57,139 nucleotides of DNA from an uncultured Prevotella sp. (lineage in GTDB: Bacteria; Bacteroidota; Bacteroidia; Bacteroidales; Bacteroidaceae): contig UQWP01000007.1 in the NCBI GenBank assembly GCA_900544825.1, forward strand, positions 1 to 57,139. Reading direction: 5' to 3'. The notes under the pieces were generated by a model. The model ran no database searches, had not been told where the DNA came from, and saw only the letters and a list, made by a program, of their open reading frames with translations. Positions 27,598 through 36,403 of this stretch are shown here, piece by piece (position 1 is the first letter of the stretch; each line of letters starts with the position of its first letter). The position numbers were made by a program, and so were the translations under genes.

Positions 27598-27639
27598 GTT
27601 GGAGCAAAGGATTTGAATTTTCAAATCCTTTGCTCCAAC
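27598..27639 (+). terminator. Perfect 19-bp hairpin between acyl-CoA synthetase and proB
   Basis: GTTGGAGCAAAGGATTTGA (27598-27616) is the exact complement of 27621-27639, leaving a 4-base loop. There is no T-run after it. It fills almost the whole 63-bp gap and could separate, or attenuate, transcription into proB. Confidence 0.6.
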
Positions 27640-27655
27640 TAAATATCAGCATAAA

Positions 27656-28438
27656 ATGGGAAAAAGAATCGTAGTAAAGGTGGGCAGCAACGTGCTGACC
27701 CGAGAAGACGGAAAACTGGATGTAACGAGGATGTCGGCAATTGTGGACCAGATTGTCTGGCTCAGAAAGCATGACTATGAGGTGATTCTGGTATCTTCTG
27801 GTGCCGTAGCTGCCGGAAGAGCCGAACTGCACGTTGACCACCATCTGGACAGCGTGGAGCAACGCCAGCTGTTCTCTGCCATCGGACAGGTGAAGCTCGT
27901 AGGTCTCTATTACAACCTTTTCCGCGAATACAAGATCAAGATTGGTCAGGTATTGACCATGAAGGAGAATTTCGGTGCCGAGGAGCAGTATAAGAACCAG
28001 GAGGCCTGCATGCAGGTGATGCTGGAAAACAACGTGCTCCCTATCGTCAACGAGAACGATACCGTGTGCATCACCGAGCTGATGTTTACGGATAATGACG
28101 AGTTGTCTGGCTTGATTGCCAAAATGATGAATGCCGACACTTTGATTCTATTAAGTAATGTGGATGGCATTTACAATGGCGACCCAAGCGAGCCTACCAC
28201 CCGCATCATCCCATCGGTTTATTACGACCGAGACATCAGCGAATACATCCTTGCCAGCAAGAGCAGTCACGGCAGAGGTGGCATGACTTCAAAAGTAAAG
28301 ACCGCCCACGACGTAGCCAATGCCGGCATCAAGGTAATCATCGCCAACGGCAACACGCCAAACATCCTCATCAACCTGAAGGAGCATCCGATGGAGACCC
28401 TTCATACAGAGTTTGTGGCGAGACCGCTAAACAAGTAA
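27656..28438 (+). CDS. proB: Glutamate 5-kinase
   Basis: The 260-residue amino-acid kinase domain has VVKVGSNVLT at the N-terminus, VSSGAVAAGR near 43, VLPIVNENDTV near 125 and GRGGMTSKVKTA near 205. The C-terminal PUA domain of E. coli ProB is absent, a common short form. The enzyme phosphorylates glutamate, the first step of proline synthesis. Feedback control by proline resides in the kinase domain. Confidence 0.94.
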   Translation: MGKRIVVKVGSNVLTREDGKLDVTRMSAIVDQIVWLRKHDYEVILVSSGAVAAGRAELHVDHHLDSVEQRQLFSAIGQVKLVGLYYNLFREYKIKIGQVLTMKENFGAEEQYKNQEACMQVMLENNVLPIVNENDTVCITELMFTDNDELSGLIAKMMNADTLILLSNVDGIYNGDPSEPTTRIIPSVYYDRDISEYILASKSSHGRGGMTSKVKTAHDVANAGIKVIIANGNTPNILINLKEHPMETLHTEFVARPLNK

Positions 28439-28471
28439 AATCATTAGGGAAAAGAAATACAGATACCTAAA

Positions 28472-28513
28472 AAAAAAGCAGCAAGCCTATTATAGACTTT
28501 GCTGCTTTTTTAT
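28472..28513. terminator. Bidirectional terminator between proB and the alpha-galactosidase gene
   Basis: AAAAAGCAGCAAG pairs with CTTTGCTGCTTTTT. It has A-runs on the left and T-runs on the right, so it can serve both converging genes. Confidence 0.82.
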
Positions 28514-28530
28514 TATGAATAGTTGATACT

Positions 28531-30711
28531 TTATTCTAATACCAACACGTGGCTGGTTCCATCTGTCTGGCTGAATACATTCAAGCCGACTTTCATCAGA
28601 TAGTCACCGCTATACTGTTTGCCATTGCACTCCAAATCAGATTCCTTGCCAGGCATCAGATTGGTTTCCTTTACGGTATAAACCTTATCGGCATCCAATC
28701 CCTGCATCTTCACATTCATCACAGGCTCCTTGTAGCGTGGATGCAAGTCGTAAGCAAAGAGAACGGCACGCTGCTTATCCTTACTTACATAGTTAATGGC
28801 ACAGTGGTTGCCTTCGTATGGAGAAACCAGGCGATACTGGTCGCCCTCGAGAATCATAGGCTTCATGCTATCGTAGTTCTTAACTGCATTCTGAACGAAC
28901 TTATACTCGTCTTTAGAGAGTGACTTAAGGTCGATATCAAAGCCCAACTTACATGAACTGCAGACATCGGTGCGGAACTTCACACTGGTATTCTTGTTCC
29001 AATTGGTTACATGCGAGCCCATGGTCTTGGCTGGGAAGAACTTCGACAGGCTCCACTGGATGTAGAGGCGCTCGTATGGATCCGTATCGTCTGAACACCA
29101 AAACTCAGTGAAATACTTAAGCATCTCATAATCCATTCTGCCGCCACCACCAGAGCAGAGCATCATTGGCAACTTAGGATACTTATTATGAATACGGGTA
29201 AGCACCTTGTAGATACCACGAACATGATCGATATAGAAATTACCCTGATTTCCCTTGTGATATGGAGAATAGATATTGGTAATCACACTGTTGCAGTCCC
29301 ACTTGAAGTAAGCCACATCAGGATTCTCCGTCATGATACGATCCACGATGCCGAACACATAATCCTGTACCTTAGGATTACTGATATCAAGTACCAGCTG
29401 GTTGCGGTAATAATAGGTATCACGCTTTGGCTGCATAATCACCCAGTCGGGATGCTTCTCGAAAAGCTCGCTCTTAGGATTCACCATCTCAGGCTCAATC
29501 CAAATACCGAACTTCACACCAGCCTTTTTGGCATCTCTTACCAATCCAGGTATTCCCTCTGGCAGTTTGCTCTTGGTAGCCTCCCAGTCGCCGAGACCTG
29601 CATGGTCGTCCTTACGAGGATACTTGTTGGCAAACCAACCATCATCAAGCAAGAACATATCTACACCCAGGTCCTTGGCATCCTTCATCAACTCAGCAAG
29701 ACTCTGCTGGTTGAAGTCAAAGCCAGTATTCTCCCAGTTGTTCAAGAGCGTAAGACGATCTTCCATACCCATGTTTACCTGATACTGGCGAGCCCAGCTG
29801 TGCAAATTACGGGAAGCCTCACCAATACCATTATCGCTCATGGCAAAGATAAACTCAGGGGTAGTGAATGTCTCACCAGCCTTCAGCTTATAGTCGGAAG
29901 CGTATGGATTGATGGCAGGGATAACACGAAGTGCGCCCACGTTATCTACCTCGAAGGTAAAGCGGAAGTTGCCAGGCCATCCGATGGTTCCAAGCATCAC
30001 CTTGCCCTCATTCTCCTTGGCAGGCTCATCGAATCCCAGTTCAAAGAACGGCTCCTCCTGCATGGCTGCACGGGTACCCAACTTGGTATCAACAATCTTC
30101 TTACCAGCAGTCAACTGGCAAGTTTCAGGTTGTCCTTCCTTAGCCCAGTCGCTATGATAATTGGTAACGAAATACTTGTTTGCCTTGAAGTAGAGCATGG
30201 TAGAGCTATATCTCCAAAGCGTAACCGGAGCTTTCTCCTTATGAGAGATTTCGCTCCACGCCTTGATGACGTTCTCCTTAGGATAAGCTGCATAGTGGAG
30301 CTTTACGGTCAGCGGATATACTTTATCCTGAAGGGTGATGATGGTTTCCGTCCCCCCCTTGATGGCTTTCTCCTCGGATGACTTATAATATAAATAGGTG
30401 GTCATGTTACCATCTGCATGGGTCACAGCCACTGCCGGCTCGAAGAAATCTTCAGCACCAGAGGTTGCATAAACCTCATGTCCTCGTTGGCAGACGGCAC
30501 CATCAGAAGCAGCATATACATCCCACTTCAGATGATTGTAATCAGAAGGATTCTTCAACTTGTCACCCAGATACACTTGGTAGAGGCGACCCTTAGGAGA
30601 AACTTGCATCACGAGATCGGTCTTGTCGGTCGATACTCTGATAGTCTTTTGCGCGAATGCCATCACTGAAGTCATGCACATCGCTGCGATAAGCATAAAT
30701 GCCTTTTTCAT
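28531..30711 (-). CDS. Secreted alpha-galactosidase, GH36
   Basis: The 726-residue protein has a signal peptide ending AFAQ. The central (beta/alpha)8 barrel carries LLDDGWFANKYPRKDDHAGL near 355, the nucleophile Asp in YFKWDCN near 470 and the acid/base Asp in CSDDTDPYERL near 540. All GH36 catalytic residues are present. It removes terminal alpha-galactose, for example from melibiose or raffinose-type sugars, in the periplasm or at the surface. It is downstream of a TonB-dependent receptor gene (105-bp gap without a terminator), so the two are probably one transcript. Confidence 0.93.
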   Translation of the reverse strand: MKKAFMLIAAMCMTSVMAFAQKTIRVSTDKTDLVMQVSPKGRLYQVYLGDKLKNPSDYNHLKWDVYAASDGAVCQRGHEVYATSGAEDFFEPAVAVTHADGNMTTYLYYKSSEEKAIKGGTETIITLQDKVYPLTVKLHYAAYPKENVIKAWSEISHKEKAPVTLWRYSSTMLYFKANKYFVTNYHSDWAKEGQPETCQLTAGKKIVDTKLGTRAAMQEEPFFELGFDEPAKENEGKVMLGTIGWPGNFRFTFEVDNVGALRVIPAINPYASDYKLKAGETFTTPEFIFAMSDNGIGEASRNLHSWARQYQVNMGMEDRLTLLNNWENTGFDFNQQSLAELMKDAKDLGVDMFLLDDGWFANKYPRKDDHAGLGDWEATKSKLPEGIPGLVRDAKKAGVKFGIWIEPEMVNPKSELFEKHPDWVIMQPKRDTYYYRNQLVLDISNPKVQDYVFGIVDRIMTENPDVAYFKWDCNSVITNIYSPYHKGNQGNFYIDHVRGIYKVLTRIHNKYPKLPMMLCSGGGGRMDYEMLKYFTEFWCSDDTDPYERLYIQWSLSKFFPAKTMGSHVTNWNKNTSVKFRTDVCSSCKLGFDIDLKSLSKDEYKFVQNAVKNYDSMKPMILEGDQYRLVSPYEGNHCAINYVSKDKQRAVLFAYDLHPRYKEPVMNVKMQGLDADKVYTVKETNLMPGKESDLECNGKQYSGDYLMKVGLNVFSQTDGTSHVLVLE

Positions 30712-30816
30712 TGTCTTTAGTTTTTATTTGATTGTTGTTATTATTTTTGCTGTCATGATATGATAAACGTCCTGCAGTCTTTCTTTATTGCAATTTTCAT
30801 CATATATTATGAAAGC

Positions 30817-33123
30817 TTAGAACTTGATTCCTGCAGAGAATTCTACGGTGAATGGGCGCAGATAGTTGCCGCTCATATACTTGCCTGCATATTTGCCGGC
30901 TTCTTCCTTGGTAATCAACTCCGAACCGTTAATGGTACCTTTGGCACCCTTCTCGTTGAGGATGTTGATAACGCTCACACCGAGACTCAGTTTCTTGTTC
31001 ACGTTCCAGTTGATACCGCCGAAAGTCTCCCAGTGACCGTTGAAATAGAGTGCCTCCTGGAGGTTGGCGTAGGTCTTGCCGAAGTAACGGAAGCTCAACC
31101 AAGCGTTCAAGTTCTTGGTGATGTCATACTTAGGGTCCAACTCAATGAGCACCTGTGGAATCTCCTTCACTATCATGTTGTTAGCATTTACACCCATAGT
31201 CTGGCCGTCGTTGAACGTTACGCTTGCATTGTAGTTCTTATACACTGGCTTCTGATAGGTGAAGAGGGCGTGCATGTGGAAGTTCTTGAATGGATTGATC
31301 TCGGCAGAGGTGGTCCAACCCAAGGTCTGGATGTTGTAGATGAGCAACACGGTCTTGCCTTCTGATGTACCAGGCTTGGTGAGGTTCTGCTGGTCGATGT
31401 TGTTCGACTTCGAGATGTAAGTAATCATGGAAGACAAGTCTATCCAATCGTTCTTGTAGAAGATTCCACCACGAATCAATGGGATTGTAACTCGCTTGTA
31501 CTGTTCTTCGGTAGGACCTGTTCCTGCATACTCACTGATGCGTGGGAAGCGGGTGGCAATGGTTGCGTCGGCTGTAAGACCAAACTGGTTGGTGAGGTTG
31601 TATGTCAACTGCAGGGTAGCCGCATAGTTCAGCTTATTCTTAGTCACCTTGGCTGGTTCGATGTTATGTGCTGTTGCTACGATAGAACCATCCTCCGCTT
31701 TAGAATAGGTGTTGTAATTACCGATATGGAATCCCTTGAAGCGTGAGGTTGAAATCTGGTCTGCCGACATGCGATAGTATTCCAGTCGTCCGCCATAGAA
31801 GACTTTGAACTTAGGGGTTACCTTCCATTCGTCGGTAAAATAAGCAGCCAACTTGTTCTCCGAACCCTTGGTGTATTCAGGACTCAGCTCGTTATATCCG
31901 AAGGTCTCTGAGCGACGTTCGGTCTGTGTAGGGTCAAGAGGGTTTACGTACATTTTGCTCAATGTGCGAGGATAAGGTTCCACGGTACCTGCCCACTGGT
32001 AAGATGATGAATAGTAGTCGAGATGATAATACCACTCGTTCAGACCAATCATCAACTTGTGGTTGTTCAACTGCTTGCTGATTTCTGTCGTCATGAGAGC
32101 GTTGCTCACCTTTCCTACATGCAACCAAGTGCGTCGTCCCTCGATGAGTCCGCTATAAGCTGAGCCGTCGGAGAGTTGATAGCCATCAGCCTCGCTCACC
32201 TCCGAGATAGAGCTGCCACCGAAATCCACGTAGTTGGCGCGAGGAGCATTCATGTATTTAGCGTTGAATTTCCACAACCATCCGTTGTCAAACTGGTACT
32301 GGCTGATGAGGGCAATCTCGTTGGCGTGGTTCTCGCTTCCGTCGCTCATGTTCCAGGTCTCCATCTTGCCAGTCTTGGTGTTCAAGTATTGGAAAGAACC
32401 TTGACGCTGCACGTATGAGTCCATACCTGGATCAAAGCCATCAATCTTCTTGATACTGCCGTCGCCAGAATAGATAAATGGGGCGGCATTGGCAAAATTG
32501 CCGGGATTCTTGCTGTTGGAATACTTATATAATAAGGAGACACGTCCCTTTCCATCATTCAAGATACGAGTGATGCCGAAATGATAAAGTTGGGTACGGT
32601 CGGCATAATCAGTAAAGCGAAGCTTGAAACTACCTGGATCGAAATTCTGATACATACTGGCAGTATAAAGCCAATTGTCACCGATGCCACCAGACAGGTT
32701 GAGATCTACATTCTGCATACCAAAATGGTTTGCCTTATAGTTGAGCTTGCCCTTGAACTCTTTCTGTCCCAACTCGCTGAAAGAAGAAACTGCGTATGCA
32801 ATATTACCTGTAGCAATGGCAGACTCAGATGGAGTCATCAAGTCGGTACCTTTCAGTGAGGCATCGCTTCGCCAATGGGCAGAGAGTTTGTGTACGGAAG
32901 AAGAGTAAACGGCAGGCAGACCGTTTTCATATACGGTTACATCCTCGCTTGGCAATCCTATCTGGATTTCACGAGGTTTGTTGGCATCAGATGCGTTGAG
33001 CATCACATTTCGCTCTTCCTTTTTCTCCTTGTTTTCAGAATCGTCAGAAGGAAGTGCATACACTTGGCTTGCAGCAGACATCGCTACCAAAGCCATAGAA
33101 AATGTACGGATTCTTAAGTTCAT
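30817..33123 (-). CDS. TonB-dependent outer-membrane receptor
   Basis: The 768-residue protein has a signal peptide (to about residue 23), an unusual charged linker, a divergent plug region (about 50-135) and a long beta-barrel. It ends in the typical terminal strand PFTVEFSAGIKF with final Phe. There is no SusD gene beside it. Pairing with an alpha-galactosidase suggests import of galactosides. Transcription runs leftward from the control region shared with the SusR-like gene. Confidence 0.88.
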   Translation of the reverse strand: MNLRIRTFSMALVAMSAASQVYALPSDDSENKEKKEERNVMLNASDANKPREIQIGLPSEDVTVYENGLPAVYSSSVHKLSAHWRSDASLKGTDLMTPSESAIATGNIAYAVSSFSELGQKEFKGKLNYKANHFGMQNVDLNLSGGIGDNWLYTASMYQNFDPGSFKLRFTDYADRTQLYHFGITRILNDGKGRVSLLYKYSNSKNPGNFANAAPFIYSGDGSIKKIDGFDPGMDSYVQRQGSFQYLNTKTGKMETWNMSDGSENHANEIALISQYQFDNGWLWKFNAKYMNAPRANYVDFGGSSISEVSEADGYQLSDGSAYSGLIEGRRTWLHVGKVSNALMTTEISKQLNNHKLMIGLNEWYYHLDYYSSSYQWAGTVEPYPRTLSKMYVNPLDPTQTERRSETFGYNELSPEYTKGSENKLAAYFTDEWKVTPKFKVFYGGRLEYYRMSADQISTSRFKGFHIGNYNTYSKAEDGSIVATAHNIEPAKVTKNKLNYAATLQLTYNLTNQFGLTADATIATRFPRISEYAGTGPTEEQYKRVTIPLIRGGIFYKNDWIDLSSMITYISKSNNIDQQNLTKPGTSEGKTVLLIYNIQTLGWTTSAEINPFKNFHMHALFTYQKPVYKNYNASVTFNDGQTMGVNANNMIVKEIPQVLIELDPKYDITKNLNAWLSFRYFGKTYANLQEALYFNGHWETFGGINWNVNKKLSLGVSVINILNEKGAKGTINGSELITKEEAGKYAGKYMSGNYLRPFTVEFSAGIKF

Positions 33124-33193
33124 AATCTTACAGTTGTTTATTCTTGATTTGACATGATTTCACTTGCCACCGAATGCGATTCGATTGCGGTTG

Positions 33194-33278
33194 CAAAGTT
33201 AAGGAGATTTTTCAGACATTGGCATCGTGTGTAGGTTACGAGTAGATTAATGGTAGGTTTATCAAATTCATAACCTAT
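33194..33278. promoter_or_regulatory. Control region of the receptor/alpha-galactosidase operon
   Basis: The minus strand has the -7 box TAACTTTG (33194-33201). Behind it lie GTAGGTT at 33231-33237 and 33253-33259, exactly 22 bp apart, and an inverted copy AACCTAT at 33272-33278. Their placement just upstream of the -33 position fits an activator site, probably for the SusR-like protein encoded divergently. A good -33 TTTG is missing, in keeping with activation. The rest of 33124-33424 is AT-rich. Confidence 0.5.
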
Positions 33279-33348
33279 TAATAATCAATCCATCAAAGAT
33301 ATTAATACTTTTTAATAGAGTAGATGACAAAAAGAGGAATAAAAGTAG

Positions 33349-33356
33349 TATCTTTG
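33349..33356 (+). promoter_or_regulatory. -7 box of the SusR-like regulator gene
   Basis: TATCTTTG followed by CA matches TAnnTTTG, 69 bases before the ATG at 33425. Confidence 0.55.
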
Positions 33357-33424
33357 CAGAAAATTACAATTACAAGGCTTTCTTATAGCCTTATCTGACA
33401 GAAACAACAATTAAAAAGATCGTT

Positions 33425-35041
33425 ATGAAAGTAGTATTGTGGCTCTTAATGATGCTTATGCCATTGCTGGCAAGTGCTTCTTCCGTAAACGAGGAACAGT
33501 TGTTCCATCGTTTAGACAGTTACATCGCTCAGCGAAGCAAGTTTACCCAAAGAAAAGAAGCGAAACTGCTAAGACTCAAAAAGCAACTATATATGACTTC
33601 CGACAAGCGCAGCCAGCTTAGTCTCTATAACCAAATCTACAGGGAGTATTATACCTACCGTTACGACTCTGCCATAACATACGCCAAGAAGGGCTACGAG
33701 CAGGCAATACAACTTCAGGATGATTATTTCATCAACCTGAATAAAATCAATCGTGCGGCAGTGCTGTCAACAGGCGGATTCTACAGCCAGGCAGAAGACT
33801 TAATGCTCGCAATGGATGTGGAGAAAATGTCACCTAAGTTATTGCAATACTATTATTATACCTTAACTTGGGTATATAACTACTGGGGAACTTTTTGCAA
33901 CAAGTCGGAGTTTCAAGAAGGATTGGAAGCCAAGAAACGTTTTTATTTAGGCAAGACTCTTGAGCATATCGGCAACAAGGAATCCGCTCTTTATTACTAT
34001 CTTTCAGGAGAGTTTGAATATCTAAAGCAGCGTACTAGCAAAAAAATGCTTCAGTTCTACATGAAGGCGCTTTCAGCCAGTCCACTGAACAGCCGTGTAC
34101 ATGCCTCATCAGCTTATTGCATAGCCCGCTATTATTATGATACCGACCAAAAGGATTTATATGAAAAGTATATGGTAGAAGCAGCCATCTCAGACCAGAT
34201 ATGTCCCCTGAAGGAGAATCTGGCCCTTCAGGAGTTTTCCACCTATTTATATAATAAGGATGCCTCCTATGCAAAGAGGGTTACCAAATACATCTATTGC
34301 TCCATGGAGGATGCCCAATTCTACAACAACCGTCTCCGCATGGTTGAAATTTCCCGCATACTTCCCCTTATCACAGAAACGAACCATCAGACAGAAGTAC
34401 GCAAGAACCGCATCGTAACAGCATCTCTCGTCATCGTGAGTATCCTGTCGCTAGGATTCCTTGCCATGGCTTTCTTTGCGTTCAAGATGAACAAGCGTTT
34501 GGCGAAGAGTCGTAGGGAGGTGAAGAGCCAGAATACGCTCTTGGAGGAATTGAATCAGAAGCTGCTCAACACCAATAAGCGAAGAGAGACCTATATGCAT
34601 TTATTCCTGGACATCAGTGCCGTATATATCAAGAAACTGGATGATTATCGCAAGTTGGTAAGCCGCAAAATCAAGGCAAAGCAAACTGCCGATCTTCTGA
34701 CTGCCATCAACAGCTATAAGCTGGCAGAAGAAGAGGCAGCCAACTTCTATATTCGCTTCGACAAGGCATTCATTGACTTGTATCCGAATTTCGTGGAAGA
34801 GTTCAACCAACTGCTGTTGCCGGAAAAGCAGATTGTTCTCCCTGCCCCTAACAGCCTCACCAAGGAACTGCGTATCTATGCACTGATGCGACTAGGCATT
34901 ACAGATGGTCAGGAACTGGCCACCCTCCTGTTCTATTCTACGCAAACCATCTATAATTACAAGACAGCCATCAGAAAGCGAGCCAAAGACTTCACTACTT
35001 TTGATGCTGCCATCAACCAACTATGCAATGTGATAGGCTAA
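33425..35041 (+). CDS. SusR-like membrane-spanning regulator (DUF6377)
   Basis: The 538-residue protein has a signal peptide and a periplasmic TPR-like sensor (about 20-325). One membrane segment follows (about 328-352, LVIVSILSLGFLAMAFF), then a coiled coil (about 355-395) and a C-terminal cytoplasmic domain ending in a LuxR-like helix-turn-helix (ELATLLFYSTQTIYNYKTAIRKRA). This is the layout of B. thetaiotaomicron SusR and DUF6377 relatives. The gene is divergent from the alpha-galactosidase operon and is probably its sugar-responsive activator. Confidence 0.88.
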   Translation: MKVVLWLLMMLMPLLASASSVNEEQLFHRLDSYIAQRSKFTQRKEAKLLRLKKQLYMTSDKRSQLSLYNQIYREYYTYRYDSAITYAKKGYEQAIQLQDDYFINLNKINRAAVLSTGGFYSQAEDLMLAMDVEKMSPKLLQYYYYTLTWVYNYWGTFCNKSEFQEGLEAKKRFYLGKTLEHIGNKESALYYYLSGEFEYLKQRTSKKMLQFYMKALSASPLNSRVHASSAYCIARYYYDTDQKDLYEKYMVEAAISDQICPLKENLALQEFSTYLYNKDASYAKRVTKYIYCSMEDAQFYNNRLRMVEISRILPLITETNHQTEVRKNRIVTASLVIVSILSLGFLAMAFFAFKMNKRLAKSRREVKSQNTLLEELNQKLLNTNKRRETYMHLFLDISAVYIKKLDDYRKLVSRKIKAKQTADLLTAINSYKLAEEEAANFYIRFDKAFIDLYPNFVEEFNQLLLPEKQIVLPAPNSLTKELRIYALMRLGITDGQELATLLFYSTQTIYNYKTAIRKRAKDFTTFDAAINQLCNVIG

Positions 35042-35074
35042 CCAGAGCAAGCGCCTGGTAAGCCCCAAAGCGTA

Positions 35075-36202
35075 TTAATTCGCAAACTGCACGCAGACAG
35101 GTTTTCCAACCTTTATATCCTGCTTCGTATCAACCATCATTCCTGTTTTCTTATTGATTTTGAAAACTTGAATCACATGGCTGTCACGACACGCCACAAG
35201 CATGAACTGACCGTTAGGCGTGATGGCAAAGTTGCGAGGATGGGCAGCGGTAGGTTGGAATCCTATCTTTGTGAGAAGACCCGATCTTTTATCAACCGCA
35301 AATACCGAGATGCCCTCATCGGTTAAACGATGGGATGCATAGAGGAAGCGCCCGTCAGGAGACAGATGAATATCAGCGCTTCCAAGCGTACGAGTCTTCG
35401 AAGCTTGTATGCGCTGTAACTCCTGCAACGTACCCTTGTTATATCCTAATACAGTTACCGTACCATCCAGTTCGCCTATAAGATAAGCCACATTGCCTTT
35501 TGAATTGAATACAAGATGGCGTGGTCCCGTTCCTTTAGGTGCCTGATAGGCAAGAACTGGATTGGATAAGAATTCCTTACCATCATTTACCTGGAAGCGC
35601 CAGATACAGTCGTTCCCCAAATCATTGGCAAGCATATATTGATGATCAGGAGTCATCTGGCAGCAATGGATATGCGACACCACGCCACTCCCCTCTCGAT
35701 GCATATCGAAATATTGTGATTCTGGTGCCACACTTCCATCTTCCTTGATTGGGAATACGGAAATATCACCGCCATTATAATTGGAGGTCACCACATGTCC
35801 ACCATACAGCATCACATTGCATGGTGCTGCACCCGGCATCTTGTTTTCCTGTCGAGTAGCCTTCGTTCCACACTTCTGATACCCAAGCGGAGTCATCGTT
35901 CCCTCCTTCTTATTGAGGATGAAAGCCCCGAGACTCTGTCGTCCATCATCATATTCGCTCACGGCATAAACCCGATTTGCATCAGGATTCATCATGAGAA
36001 AAGAAGGGTTACCTGCCTGCACATCGCCCACCAATTGCGATTTCCCAGTACGTTGGTTGAAACGATAAACATACATTCCATCAGAAGTACTCTGGTCGGT
36101 ATAGGTACCTACTACCATTGTAAGTTCATCACTCGCCACTGCCGGCATTCCCACAGCCATCGTCAAGGACAAGCCTGCCAATATCGTCTTTATATTGCCC
36201 AT
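35075..36202 (-). CDS. Secreted lactonase-type seven-bladed beta-propeller
   Basis: The start at 36202 gives a 375-residue protein with a signal peptide (to about residue 24, PAVAS). An earlier in-frame start would lie before the promoter at 36253-36284. The blades show the YVVGTYT, NPSFLMMNPD, PRHLVFNSKG, SADIHLSPDGRFLYASHR and HPRNFAITPNGQFMLVAC repeats of the 6-phosphogluconolactonase (Pgl) propeller family. Secreted forms act on unknown sugar lactones. It faces the SusR-like gene end to end. Confidence 0.88.
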   Translation of the reverse strand: MGNIKTILAGLSLTMAVGMPAVASDELTMVVGTYTDQSTSDGMYVYRFNQRTGKSQLVGDVQAGNPSFLMMNPDANRVYAVSEYDDGRQSLGAFILNKKEGTMTPLGYQKCGTKATRQENKMPGAAPCNVMLYGGHVVTSNYNGGDISVFPIKEDGSVAPESQYFDMHREGSGVVSHIHCCQMTPDHQYMLANDLGNDCIWRFQVNDGKEFLSNPVLAYQAPKGTGPRHLVFNSKGNVAYLIGELDGTVTVLGYNKGTLQELQRIQASKTRTLGSADIHLSPDGRFLYASHRLTDEGISVFAVDKRSGLLTKIGFQPTAAHPRNFAITPNGQFMLVACRDSHVIQVFKINKKTGMMVDTKQDIKVGKPVCVQFAN

Positions 36203-36252
36203 AATTGCTATATTTATTATCAAGTCAATAGTATATATAATGTTTAGAGGGG

Positions 36253-36284
36253 CAAAAATACAAAAAGAAAAGGAAACGGGCAAA
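36253..36284 (-). promoter_or_regulatory. Promoter of the lactonase gene
   Basis: On the minus strand TTTG (36281-36284), a 20-base spacer and TATTTTTG (36253-36260) match the consensus exactly. Confidence 0.72.
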
Positions 36285-36285
36285 T

Positions 36286-36371
36286 GAAATGGCAGAAAAT
36301 TGAGAATAATCCTCAACTTTCTACCATTTTCTTTTGCTCATTCAAGAAATAGTTGTACCTTTGCCATTACA
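36286..36371 (+). promoter_or_regulatory. Hairpin-plus-promoter module, copy 1 (ATPase gene)
   Basis: An AAATGGCAGAAAATTGAG...CTCAACTTTCTACCATTT hairpin is followed by TTTG (36333-36336), a 19-base spacer and TACCTTTG (36356-36363). The 85-bp block is about 87 percent identical by eye to 38988-39072, before the DUF1016 gene. Confidence 0.75.
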
Positions 36372-36403
36372 TAAAAGTTGTAACACTAAAGATGTAATGG
36401 CGT

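Noticed and set aside
26237..27862. A 541-codon open frame on the minus strand
   Set aside because: It is antisense to the acyl-CoA synthetase and proB start; no motif, and it would cross the hairpin between them.
29188..30381. A 397-codon open frame on the plus strand
   Set aside because: Shadow of the GH36 gene, which has both catalytic Asp residues in the opposite strand.
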